From an uncultured Kiritimatiellota bacterium (lineage in GTDB: Bacteria > Verrucomicrobiota > Kiritimatiellia > RFP12 > UBA1067): DNA of 30,112 bases. The stretch covers positions 1-30,112 of the forward strand of contig CAKURH010000045.1 of NCBI GenBank assembly GCA_934675625.1, written 5' to 3'. A program made the position numbers and the translations under genes. The notes under the pieces were generated by a model. It was not told the origin of the DNA, did not search any database, and saw only the letters and a list, made by a program, of their open reading frames with translations. The stretch's first letter is position 1. Each line of letters opens with the position of its first letter. Below, one piece after another: positions 1 through 9,510 of the stretch.

Positions 1-570
1 CTCCTCGCCGCCCTGTTCGAAAAACGGGGACGTGCGGCGACAAAATAGCGCGTGCCTCGTTCAAGATATCTCTCTGGAAGGCACCGCTAAGAGCCCGATG
101 TGAAATACCAAAGAACGGGCACGCAGAGCGGGCATACTGAGAGAGGGCGTGAAATGCCCCCTGTATGCAGGCCTGCGCAGCCACATTCTTCGCTTCACAT
201 CTTGAAAATTAGCGGTTTCCAGAGAAGCAAAAAATGCGCTTGCGCACATTTGATGATGGCGGCAAACTCCCTGTAGGCGCGTGCCGCCGATATCAAAGAT
301 CAATCGTCAGCCCAACGTCACCGCCGACCGACGAGGTGAATTATATCAAATTTCGGGATGCGTTGACGAGTACGGGTGGAAGACGAAAAAATCGCTCCAT
401 GTAGATGATCCGATCTCCGAAGTCGTCCGCATCATTGCCCCGTCGCGCTTGTTCTGTCGCTTGCCGACGTGCGGTGTAGGTGCTCCCGCTTCCGGGCGGG
501 CGACTTGCGTCCTGCACGGGAAGGCCTGCATATCCCCCTGCGAAGCTGCCCGAAGGGGCCGCTAGGCGGG
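1..570. other. No supported gene; 5' gene-poor stretch
   Basis: No reading frame here has a recognisable family, a ribosome site and a sensible length. The longest candidate is an 80-codon minus-strand frame at 61-303, which I do not recognise. GC content and texture differ from the coding blocks to the right, so this may be intergenic or decayed sequence. I see no RNA gene or transposase. Confidence 0.5.
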
Positions 571-571
571 G

Positions 572-712
572 TGCGCTGAGCGCGGAGGAAGCGGAGACCG
601 GGAGACGCGGAGGCGTGAGCCGCAGACGGTCAGGCATCGATCAGACTTCGGGTTTCGTGAATCACGTAACGGCACTCCGTGCCTCCGCCTCTCCATCATC
701 TCCGTGTTCTGC
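572..712. repeat. Imperfect palindromic repeat, CGGAG-type units
   Basis: The left arm (about 572-614) carries several CGGAG/GGAG units at roughly 8-10 bp spacing. The right arm (about 672-712) is rich in the complementary CTCCG. The arms pair imperfectly around a centre that contains a small CGTGA/TCACG dyad near 656-666. The architecture (arms of short units, inverted around a spacer) matches the palindrome at 17863-17977 and the single arm inside the methyltransferase gene at 20481. It is a degenerate copy, so the exact ends are uncertain. Confidence 0.55.
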
Positions 713-907
713 GAAAGCAATCTTGCTGCTGCTAAGGCGACGCAAGCCGCTTTTGGCTCGGAGACGCCGACAGATGTCGGGCCGACGGGCCGGAATACGG
801 GCGACTGCCGCGCAGAGCGCATCATGAAAATCGGCTTGTCAGAATTTACGCGGAAACTCGCCTTGCTCTCTCGTAAGGGCAAAAAGCCCGGAAAGGTTGG
901 CAGAAAG

Positions 908-1261
908 ATGAACAAGAACATCCTGAAGACAATGACCGTTGGCCTCGCGTGCCTCACGCTTTGCGGCACGTCGCTGGCCGCCCCCGGCAAACCCGGCAAC
1001 CGCGCGCCGCAGAAAGCGCCCACACACCAGCAGGCGCCCGCGCCCCGCAACGAACGCCCCGGCCGTGCGCCGACACGTCCTAACACCCGCCGCGTTGCAC
1101 AGCCAAAGCCCGCACCGCGTCCGGCACCAGCTCCGCAACGTCCCGCGCCGCCTCCGCCGCCGGAACGCCATCATCGCCCTTCGGAAGCGGATGGCTGGCT
1201 GGCACTTGGCGCGGCCGTGTTCGGCGGAATCGTCGGTGGGCTGCTCAGCGCCGGCAACTGA
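908..1261 (+). CDS. Small exported proline-rich protein with C-terminal glycine zipper
   Basis: 117 residues, family not recognised. Residues 1-25 form a signal peptide (MNKN, then a hydrophobic stretch ending TSLAA). The middle (about 26-95) is rich in Pro, Ala, Arg and His, hence basic and probably disordered. The C-terminus is a short hydrophobic glycine-rich segment (GAAVFGGIVGGLL) of the glycine-zipper type that can insert in or associate with a membrane. I chose the ATG at 908 because the signal peptide begins there; the frame is open upstream to about 704, including an ATG at 824, but that stretch looks non-coding. A small hairpin (GGGC/GCCC, about 877-889) lies just upstream, followed by GGAAAGG 11 nt before the ATG. 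It faces ogt tail to tail with 22 bases between. Likely envelope-located; function unknown. Confidence 0.6.
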   Translation: MNKNILKTMTVGLACLTLCGTSLAAPGKPGNRAPQKAPTHQQAPAPRNERPGRAPTRPNTRRVAQPKPAPRPAPAPQRPAPPPPPERHHRPSEADGWLALGAAVFGGIVGGLLSAGN

Positions 1262-1283
1262 TCCGATGACATCACCGCGCGAT

Positions 1284-1805
1284 TCACCTCTTCGGGAGAA
1301 AGAGGCGGCTCATATCAACGTGTTCGCACGTCAGCAGCTTGATCTTCCGATTCAAACCGCCCGCGTATCCAGTCAGGTTGCCGTTTGCGCCCACGACCCG
1401 ATGACACGGGATGATGATGGAGATTTCGTTGTGTCCCACAGCGCCGCCAACGGCCTGGGCGGACATCTTCCTGCCATCGCTTGTCGCCGCCAGCTGCCGC
1501 GCAATCTCGCCATAGGTAATGGTCTGCCCATAGGGGATTTTCAGGAGAATGTTCCAGACCTTCAGGCGGAATGCCGAGCCGACGGGATGCAGCGGCGGTG
1601 TAAAGTCCGGCTCCCTCCCCGAAAAGTAGATGTCCAGCCAGCGCTTGGCGGACGCGAGCGTCGCCGTCTCCTTCTCCTCATGTTCCGTCGAAAGGTTGTC
1701 GGCGAAGAACTTCTCGCCGTCGAACCAGACGCCCGTCAGCCCGCTCTCATCCGCCGCCAACAGCATGTCACCCACCGGCGACGCATAGTTCTGAACGTAT
1801 ACCAT
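1284..1805 (-). CDS. ogt: Methylated-DNA--protein-cysteine S-methyltransferase
   Basis: Suicide DNA-repair protein that moves the alkyl group from O6-alkylguanine to its own cysteine. The 173-residue product has the usual N-terminal ribonuclease-like domain and the C-terminal winged-helix methyltransferase domain. The active-site motif IPCHRVVG is intact with the acceptor at Cys134. The family motifs IPYGQTITYGEIA (about 90-102) and GNLTGYAGGLNRK after the active site are also present. The ATG at 1805 is preferred because AAAGGAG sits 5 nt upstream; the in-frame ATG at 1841 has no ribosome site. An extended -10 at 1865-1873 gives a leader of about 50 nt. It is the only leftward gene in the window and is transcribed divergently from rbsK. 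Confidence 0.93.
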   Translation of the reverse strand: MVYVQNYASPVGDMLLAADESGLTGVWFDGEKFFADNLSTEHEEKETATLASAKRWLDIYFSGREPDFTPPLHPVGSAFRLKVWNILLKIPYGQTITYGEIARQLAATSDGRKMSAQAVGGAVGHNEISIIIPCHRVVGANGNLTGYAGGLNRKIKLLTCEHVDMSRLFLPKR

Positions 1806-1864
1806 CTTGGCTCCTTTTGCTCTTTTTTGGCTCTCGCGCATGCCTACAAACCTTAATAAGTCGA

Positions 1865-1873
1865 ATTATATCA
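1865..1873 (-). promoter_or_regulatory. Extended -10 promoter of ogt
   Basis: On the minus strand the sequence reads TTTTTTGATATAATTC, that is TGA directly before a perfect TATAAT. The position 17 bp further upstream (1888-1893) gives only a weak -35 (TGAGAA), as expected for extended -10 promoters. Predicted start near 1858. Confidence 0.6.
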
Positions 1874-1910
1874 AAAAATGATGCGCATTCTCACGCAGAG
1901 ATAGAGGCAC

Positions 1911-1939
1911 TTGCCAACGCGGATTGGATATGCGATAAT
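1911..1939 (+). promoter_or_regulatory. Promoter of rbsK, predicted leaderless start
   Basis: TTGCCA at 1911-1916, 17-bp spacer, GATAAT at 1934-1939 with TGC just before it (extended -10). The rbsK ATG begins 8 nt after the hexamer, where transcription should start, so the mRNA is predicted to have almost no leader. No Shine-Dalgarno sequence is present. Confidence 0.65.
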
Positions 1940-1947
1940 ACCGCATC

Positions 1948-2880
1948 ATGAAAAACGCGAAGAGGAAAAAGGTCGTTGCCCGCAAGAAGATCGTCGTTCT
2001 CGGCTCCACGAACACCGACATGGTGATTGCGGGGCGAAAGATCCCCGTGCCGGGCGAAACGGTTTCCGGCGGGCGCTTCCGGATGACGCCGGGCGGGAAG
2101 GGCGCGAACCAGGCGGTCGCCGTCGCGCGGCTGTCCGCGCGCCGAGGCGACTGCGTCTTCATCGCCAAGGTTGGTGACGACCTCTTCGGGCGCGAGACGG
2201 CGGCGCGGCTCAAGGAGGACGGCATCGACACGCGGCTCGTCGTCGATCCGGTGGAGCCGAGCGGCACCGCCCTCATCATGGTCGGCGCAAAGGGCCAGAA
2301 CGTGATTTCCGTCGCGCTGGGCGCGAACGGCACGCTCTCGCCCTCGGACATCCAGCCGTTCGCCGCCGACCTCAAGCGGGCGGCTGCGCTTCTCCTCCAG
2401 CTGGAGACGCCCATCGAGACGGTGCTGGTGGCGGCGCGAACCGCGCACCTCGCGGGCGTCCCGGTCGTCCTCAACCCCGCGCCGGCGCGGAAGCTGCCGC
2501 GCATGCTCTACCTCTGGCTCGACTGGATCACGCCGAACGAGACCGAGGCCGAGATCCTGACGGGCGTCAAGGTGACGGATGCCGCGTCCGCGCGCGCGGC
2601 GCGCGACTGGTTCCTGAAGCGCGGCGTGAAGCACGTCCTCATCACGCTCGGCGCGAAGGGTGTCTACTGCGGCGACGACGACCGCATCTATCCGACGAAG
2701 AAAGTCAAGGCCGTCGACTGCGTGGCCGCCGGCGACACGTTCAACGGCGCGTTCGTCGTCGCGCTCGCCGAGGGGGCCTCCTGCGCGGACGCCATCGCCT
2801 TTGCGCAGAAGGCCGCCGCGATTTCCGTCACGCGCCTCGGTGCCCAGTCGTCCGTCCCGTTCCGCGAGGAGGTCCGCTAA
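1948..2880 (+). CDS. rbsK: Ribokinase (PfkB family)
   Basis: ATP-dependent phosphorylation of ribose to ribose-5-phosphate in the cytoplasm. The 310-residue product carries the first PfkB signature (TPGGKGANQAVAVARL, about 50-65), the substrate-side GSTNTDMV near the N-terminus, and the second signature ending VAAGDTFNGAF with the catalytic base Asp263 in GDTFNG. Length is normal for RbsK. The first 13 residues are a Lys/Arg-rich extension (MKNAKRKKVVARKK). The ATG at 1948 is the first possible start, 8 nt after the -10 and without a ribosome site. A permease gene starts 3 bases after the stop, so uptake and phosphorylation of the sugar are probably coupled. Other PfkB sugar kinases are possible, but the motifs favour ribokinase. 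Confidence 0.9.
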   Translation: MKNAKRKKVVARKKIVVLGSTNTDMVIAGRKIPVPGETVSGGRFRMTPGGKGANQAVAVARLSARRGDCVFIAKVGDDLFGRETAARLKEDGIDTRLVVDPVEPSGTALIMVGAKGQNVISVALGANGTLSPSDIQPFAADLKRAAALLLQLETPIETVLVAARTAHLAGVPVVLNPAPARKLPRMLYLWLDWITPNETEAEILTGVKVTDAASARAARDWFLKRGVKHVLITLGAKGVYCGDDDRIYPTKKVKAVDCVAAGDTFNGAFVVALAEGASCADAIAFAQKAAAISVTRLGAQSSVPFREEVR

Positions 2881-2883
2881 GCC

Positions 2884-3915
2884 ATGTACTACTGTTCGAA
2901 CTACACGCTCGCCGTCCTGCTCTGCGTCGTCACCATGCTCTGCTGGGGCTCGTGGGGCAACACCCAGAAGCTCGCGGGCAAGAGCTGGCGCTATGAGCTC
3001 TTCTACTGGGACTACGTGATCGGGCTTCTGCTTTTCTCCGTCCTTGCGGGCTTTACGCTGGGCTCGACGGGCGCGCACGGCGCCTGGGGCTTCGCGGCGA
3101 ACCTCCGGGCGAGCTTCGGCGCATCGTGGGCGTGGCCGTTCCTCGGCGGCATCGTCTTCAACGCCTCCAACATCCTGCTCGCGGCGGCGATTGCGGTCGC
3201 GGGGATGTCCGTCGCGTTCCCGGTCGGCGTCGGCCTCGCGCTCGTGGGCGGCACGGTCGCGAACTACTTCGTGGACGGCAAGGGCGAGCCCGCGCTGATC
3301 TGGACGGGGCTGGGGCTGATCGTCGCGTCGATCGTCTGCAACGCGCTCGCGTTCCGGGCGAAGCAGACGGCGGGCGGCGGCGCGTCCGGCGCGCCGAACG
3401 ACACGCGCAAGGGGCTCGTCCTCGCGATCGTCGCGGGCCTCCTGATGAGCTGGTTCTCGCCGCTCGTCAACCGCGCCGTCGACCTCTCGTTTCTGCAGGG
3501 CACGACCGCGCCCGCCGCCGGGAGGCTGACGCCCTACACGGGGTTCTTCGTCTTCGCGTGCGGTGTCTTCGCGTCGAACTTCGTCTTCAACACGCTCGCG
3601 ATGAAAAAGCCCGTCGCGGGCGAGCCGGTGAAGGGCGCGGACTGGTTCAGGGGCGCGTTCCCGATCCATCTTGTCGGCGTCCTCGGCGGCGCGATCTGGG
3701 CGACGGGCACGCTGCTCTCCTTCGTGACGGCGGGCACGGCGGGCGCGGCGGTCTCCTACGCGCTCGGCCAGGGCGCGACGCTCGTCTCCGCCTTGTGGGG
3801 CATCCTCGTCTGGAAGGAGTTCGCGGGTGCGCCGAGGCGTTCGCACGTCCTCAACGCCGCGATGCTCGCGCTCTTCGTCTTGGGCCTCGCCTGCCTCGTC
3901 AAGGCCGGCGGCTGA
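2884..3915 (+). CDS. DMT/RhaT-like sugar permease, probable ribose transporter
   Basis: Integral membrane protein of 343 residues with about ten hydrophobic helices, the first containing CWGSWGNT. It resembles the drug/metabolite-transporter branch with RhaT/GlcU-like and ureide-permease-like members, often annotated loosely as 'multidrug DMT transporter permease'. A conserved FYWDYVIG segment follows helix 1, and the second half (from about residue 175, after a hydrophilic loop) repeats the helix pattern. The gene starts 3 bases after the rbsK stop. From that linkage I infer ribose, or another sugar phosphorylated by RbsK, as the substrate; Bacteroides ribose loci also pair a permease with ribokinase. 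The drug-export label is unlikely to be right. Substrate is not shown by the sequence itself. Confidence 0.8.
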   Translation: MYYCSNYTLAVLLCVVTMLCWGSWGNTQKLAGKSWRYELFYWDYVIGLLLFSVLAGFTLGSTGAHGAWGFAANLRASFGASWAWPFLGGIVFNASNILLAAAIAVAGMSVAFPVGVGLALVGGTVANYFVDGKGEPALIWTGLGLIVASIVCNALAFRAKQTAGGGASGAPNDTRKGLVLAIVAGLLMSWFSPLVNRAVDLSFLQGTTAPAAGRLTPYTGFFVFACGVFASNFVFNTLAMKKPVAGEPVKGADWFRGAFPIHLVGVLGGAIWATGTLLSFVTAGTAGAAVSYALGQGATLVSALWGILVWKEFAGAPRRSHVLNAAMLALFVLGLACLVKAGG

Positions 3916-3926
3916 AGAGGGCAGGC

Positions 3927-5222
3927 ATGGCGAAACGGCACTTGATTGGAATCGGCGGCGTTGGCATGAGCGCGCTCGCGACGGCCCTCGTGAAGCTGGG
4001 CGACACGGTGACGGGCGCCGACCGCACGCTGGACACGCCGAACGTCCGCTTTCTCGAATCGCTCGGCGTGAAGGTCTTCCCCGACGACGGCCGCGGTGTC
4101 GATGCGGCGACGGACGAGGTCATCGTCTCGACGGCCATTGAGGAGACGAACCCCGGTCTCCGCAAGGCGCGCGAACTCGGCATTCCCGTCACGCATCGCG
4201 CCAAGGCCCTCGCCCGCACGCTCGCGGGGCACAGGCTCGTCGCCGTCGTCGGCACGTGCGGCAAGTCGACGGTGACGGCGATGCTTGGCCACGTCCTCGC
4301 CGAATGCGGACTCGATCCGCTGTGCGTCAACGGCGCGAACGTGCCGGGCTGGGAGGGTGCCGTGCGCTTCGGACGCGGTGCATACGCCGTCGCCGAGGTG
4401 GACGAGAGCGACAGGTCGCTCGTCGCCTTCAGCCCCTACGCGGCGATTGTCACGAACGCCTCCGCCGACCACTACTCGAAGGAGGAGATGGACGCGGTCT
4501 TTGATGCGTTCGTGAAGGACTGCCCCGGACCAGTGGTGGACGGACGAAAGATTTTTAACCACGGATTAACACGGATGGACATGGAGGCCTGCGCTCGATT
4601 CGTGAAGATTCGTGAAGATTCGTGGTTAAAAATCGAAGGCTTGGACGTGCCGATCCCGGGCGAACACAATCGGCAGAATGCCGAACTGGCGGTGCGCATG
4701 GCGGTGGCGTTGGGCGTAGACGCCGACGAGGCGATGGCCGCGATGAAGACGTTTCGTGGCGTCGAACGCCGTCTGCAGCGCGTGGGCGAGGGGGTCTACG
4801 ACGACTATGCGCACAATCCGGAGAAGCTGCGGGCGATGTGGACGACGCTCGCCGAGAAGTATCCGCAGGGCGTCTGCGCAATCTGGCGTCCGCACGGCTA
4901 CGCGCCGCTCCGCAAGATGAAGGACGCGCTCGCGGTAATGTTCGCGGAGACGATTCGTCCGCAGGATCGGCTTCTCCTGCTGCCCGTCTATGATGCGGGC
5001 GGCACGACCGACCGCTCGATCAACTCGGACGCGCTCGTCGCGGCGGTGGCGCGTGCGGACGCGGCAGTCGGCGCGCGCGTGACGCTCGTCGCCGACCTCG
5101 ACGCGGCGTTCGACTGGTGCGCGGCGCATCGCGATGCCTTCGGCTGCCTTGTGACGTGCGGTGCGCGCGATCCGGGGCTGCCCGTCCTCGCCCGTCGTCT
5201 CGCGCGCGACATTTTGGTATAA
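3927..5222 (+). CDS. MurC-like Mur ligase carrying an in-frame palindromic repeat
   Basis: ATP-dependent ligase of the Mur family, closest by motifs to MurC (UDP-N-acetylmuramate--L-alanine ligase) and Mpl. Seen: an N-terminal Rossmann motif (GIGGVGMSALA, about 8-18), a P-loop VGTCGKST (about 109-116; MurC usually has GTHGKT), EVDESD, VTNASADH, IPGEHNRQNAELAV starting the C-terminal half, and VYDDYAHNPEKLRA. Length is 431 residues, shorter than the roughly 460-490 usual for MurC. Residues about 208-236 are encoded by a palindromic repeat element (4550-4634). Between the central-domain helix and GEHN only about 50 residues remain, so the element seems to replace part of the central domain rather than simply add to it. 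The gene follows the permease by 11 bases; its stop overlaps the purE promoter. It could be the cell-wall enzyme, a recycling enzyme, or a diverged paralogue. Confidence 0.78.
   Translation: MAKRHLIGIGGVGMSALATALVKLGDTVTGADRTLDTPNVRFLESLGVKVFPDDGRGVDAATDEVIVSTAIEETNPGLRKARELGIPVTHRAKALARTLAGHRLVAVVGTCGKSTVTAMLGHVLAECGLDPLCVNGANVPGWEGAVRFGRGAYAVAEVDESDRSLVAFSPYAAIVTNASADHYSKEEMDAVFDAFVKDCPGPVVDGRKIFNHGLTRMDMEACARFVKIREDSWLKIEGLDVPIPGEHNRQNAELAVRMAVALGVDADEAMAAMKTFRGVERRLQRVGEGVYDDYAHNPEKLRAMWTTLAEKYPQGVCAIWRPHGYAPLRKMKDALAVMFAETIRPQDRLLLLPVYDAGGTTDRSINSDALVAAVARADAAVGARVTLVADLDAAFDWCAAHRDAFGCLVTCGARDPGLPVLARRLARDILV
4550..4634 (+). repeat. Palindromic element inside the MurC-like gene
   Basis: Perfect 14-bp terminal inverted repeat: GATTTTTAACCACG at 4550-4563 and its complement at 4621-4634. 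The left arm continues as CCACGGATTAACACGGAT, the right arm as three ATTCGTG-type units at 10-bp spacing (about 4598-4625). The frame stays open and reads NHGLTRMD...RFVKIREDSW, the same frame as the related elements in the two glycan genes. Confidence 0.85.
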
Positions 5223-5223
5223 T
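5215..5223 (+). promoter_or_regulatory. Extended -10 promoter of purE
   Basis: TTTTGG followed by TATAAT (hexamer 5218-5223) overlaps the stop codon of the preceding ligase gene. The -35 region is weak. Predicted start near 5230, giving a leader of about 25 nt that contains the ribosome site AAAGGA before purE. Confidence 0.6.
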
Positions 5224-5255
5224 CCTCTCCTTCTAACCAAGAAAGGACTTAAAGC

Positions 5256-5753
5256 ATGGAACAGGCAGTCGTTGGTATTGTCATGGGCTCGGATTCGGAC
5301 TGGCCGCTCGTCCAGAAGGCGTGCGCCACGCTGGAGACGTTCGGCGTCGCGTATGAGACGCGCGTCATCAGCGCGCACCGCACGCCGGAGGTCGCGATCG
5401 AGTATTCGAAGACGGCGGAGGCGCGCGGCCTCAAGGTCATCATCGCGGCGGCCGGAGGCGCGGCGCACCTCGGCGGCGTCCTCGCGGCGGCGACGGTTCT
5501 GCCCGTCATCGGCATCCCCGTCGCGGGCGGGGCGCTGAACGGGCTCGACGCGCTCTACGCGACCGTGCAGATGCCGTCCGGCGTGCCCGTCGCGACGGTC
5601 GCCTGCGGCAGCGCGGGCCCGACGAACGCGGCGCTTCTGGCCGTCCAGATCCTCGGCACGGCGGATGCGACGCTGCGCGCGAAGTTCCATGCGCACAAGG
5701 AAGAGCTGAAGGCCAAGGTCGCGGCGGCGAACGAGAAGATCCATCGGACGTAA
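5256..5753 (+). CDS. purE: N5-carboxyaminoimidazole ribonucleotide mutase
   Basis: Purine biosynthesis: interconverts N5-CAIR and CAIR in the cytoplasm. The 165-residue product has the family signature GSDSDWP (about 10-16) that binds the ribotide phosphate, the catalytic-region motif VISAHRTPE, the glycine/alanine-rich AAAGGAAHLGG, and PSGVPVATVACG. Length and SAHRTP are those of class I PurE. A purK gene is not adjacent, so its partner must lie elsewhere. A good ribosome site (GAAAGGA) precedes the ATG at 5256. It has its own extended -10 promoter, and gyrA starts 30 bases downstream from a separate promoter. Confidence 0.95.
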   Translation: MEQAVVGIVMGSDSDWPLVQKACATLETFGVAYETRVISAHRTPEVAIEYSKTAEARGLKVIIAAAGGAAHLGGVLAAATVLPVIGIPVAGGALNGLDALYATVQMPSGVPVATVACGSAGPTNAALLAVQILGTADATLRAKFHAHKEELKAKVAAANEKIHRT

Positions 5754-5765
5754 GACGCGCGAAAA

Positions 5766-5774
5766 TGCTATAAT
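5766..5774 (+). promoter_or_regulatory. Extended -10 promoter of gyrA, predicted leaderless start
   Basis: AAAATGC followed by TATAAT (hexamer 5769-5774) lies between purE and gyrA. The gyrA ATG begins 8 nt after the hexamer, exactly the spacing seen at rbsK. The mRNA would begin at or within about two bases of the start codon, and no Shine-Dalgarno sequence is present. Confidence 0.65.
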
Positions 5775-5782
5775 ACACGCCT

Positions 5783-8433
<2,651 letters not shown>

Positions 8434-8437
<4 letters not shown>

Positions 8438-9051
8438 AGAAGTCCCTAATCGTCGCGGCGTTCGCGTCCGCGCTTTGCCTTGTGAACGATGTCCGCGCCG
8501 ACGACGGCGAATGGGCGTGGTCGCCGATTGGGCTGGGCCTCTGCGCGCCAGTGCAGATTCCGTTTGCGCACAGTGACGTTTACGGACTGCGCCTTGGCGG
8601 CTTCTACGGGGCGCATGCGGATGTCGAGGGGCTGGACGTCTCGCTCGTGGGCGCGCAGGAAAACCTTGTCGGCGTCCAGTTGGCGGCGGTTGGCCTTGCG
8701 CACTTCTCGGCGGTCGGCTTTCAGGCGGCCTTGGTGACGGTCGACACGGCCTTCACGGGTTTCCAGATTGCCGCGCTCAACTGGAACAACGCGGATTCGC
8801 TCGGCGTCCAGTTCGCGGTCGCGAACGCCAACCAGTCCGACTTCACCGGCTGGGCCGCCGGCGCGCTGAACGCCTCGCTGAACTTCACGGGCTGTCAGCT
8901 CGGCGTGTTCAACTTTGCGGACGAACTGACGGGCTGCCAGCTCGGCGTCATCAACGCGACGCAACGGCTGAACGGCCTCCAGTTTGGACTTCTGAATCTC
9001 GTCTGCGAGTCGAAGTTGCCGATCATGGTCATTGCGAACGCGGGATTCTGA
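8434..9051 (+). CDS. Exported LA_2272-type surface-repeat protein
   Basis: 205 residues with a signal peptide (about 1-22, ending VRA). The mature part is a series of short Gly/Ala/Phe/Leu repeats of roughly 20 residues such as GCQLGVFNFADELT, GCQLGVINATQRLN and GLQFGLLNL. This pattern is that of the LA_2272 surface-repeat family known from Leptospira and other bacteria, predicted to fold as a repetitive beta structure at the cell surface. Molecular function is not established. Its ATG overlaps the gyrA stop codon (ATGA), and a ribosome site (AAGGAGAA) lies in the gyrA tail. It opens the co-directional run leading into the glycan genes, consistent with an envelope role, though that is inference. 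Confidence 0.75.
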
Positions 9052-9053
9052 CC

Positions 9054-9503
9054 GTGCCGCAACCGTCGGTCGAGGCTGGGCTCCTGTCGGAGATGAGGGC
9101 GCTCCTTGAAAAGGGGGCGTCCGTTGTCATTGCACGCGCGGGTGTGGTCGTCGCGCAGGCGTCGGGGCGCGGCATCGGGCCGCTCCTGTCGCTCTATGAG
9201 GCGAAGCGGCTGGCGGGTGCCGTCGTCTGCGACAAGGTGATTGGACGTGCGGCGGCGGCGATTTGCGTTGCGGGTGGCGTGCAGACGGCCTTTGCGACGC
9301 TCATGAGCGCGGGTGCGGCCGCGTTTCTGAAGGATCGTGGTGTTTCGGCGGCGGCGGAGCAGATTGTGCCGCAGATTGCCAATCGAACACGGACGGGGAT
9401 TTGTCCGATGGAGTGTGCGGTCGCGGACTTGGATGACCCCGTTGAGATGGTTGCCGCGATTCGGGCGAAGCTTCAGGAACTTCAACAGGGCGAGAGGGCT
9501 TGA
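9054..9503 (+). CDS. DUF1893 domain protein
   Basis: 149 residues matching the DUF1893 pattern: an N-terminal helix (LLSEMRALLEKGASVVIAR), GIGPLLSL, CDKVIGRAAAAICV, and the conserved end NRTRTGICPMECAVADLDDP. The family has a cytidine-deaminase-like fold; its biochemical role is unknown. The likely start is GTG at 9054, 2 bases after the previous stop; the first internal ATG (near residue 14) would remove part of the first helix. The gene sits 7 bases before a glycosyltransferase gene, but DUF1893 proteins are not known to act in glycan synthesis, so shared transcription may be the only link. Confidence 0.8.
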   Translation: MPQPSVEAGLLSEMRALLEKGASVVIARAGVVVAQASGRGIGPLLSLYEAKRLAGAVVCDKVIGRAAAAICVAGGVQTAFATLMSAGAAAFLKDRGVSAAAEQIVPQIANRTRTGICPMECAVADLDDPVEMVAAIRAKLQELQQGERA

Positions 9504-9510
9504 CGGGCGC

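Noticed and set aside
61..303. 80-codon minus-strand open frame
   Set aside because: No ribosome site, no recognisable family and no supporting context; could be an old gene remnant but cannot be supported.
877..889. Riboswitch upstream of the small proline-rich gene
   Set aside because: Only a short GGGC/GCCC hairpin is visible; no known riboswitch consensus could be matched.
1806..1841. Upstream in-frame ATG for ogt at 1841
   Set aside because: The ATG at 1805 has AAAGGAG at good spacing and starts the conserved domain; the extra 12 residues are charged and unlike the family.
1889..1910. Remnant of a GCAGAG repeat between ogt and rbsK
   Set aside because: Only one unit (CACGCAGAGA) plus a weak second; too short to distinguish from chance.
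1891..3846. Long minus-strand open frame (over 600 codons) opposite rbsK and the permease
   Set aside because: Composition is Arg/Asp/Ala-rich as expected for the shadow of GC-rich genes; the plus strand has clear families. The same holds for the long antisense frames opposite gyrA, the glycan genes and the beta-helix gene.
3126..3926. N-terminal extension of the MurC-like frame into the permease gene
   Set aside because: The frame is open by chance; the translation there is Arg-rich shadow sequence and the Rossmann motif starts right after the ATG at 3927.
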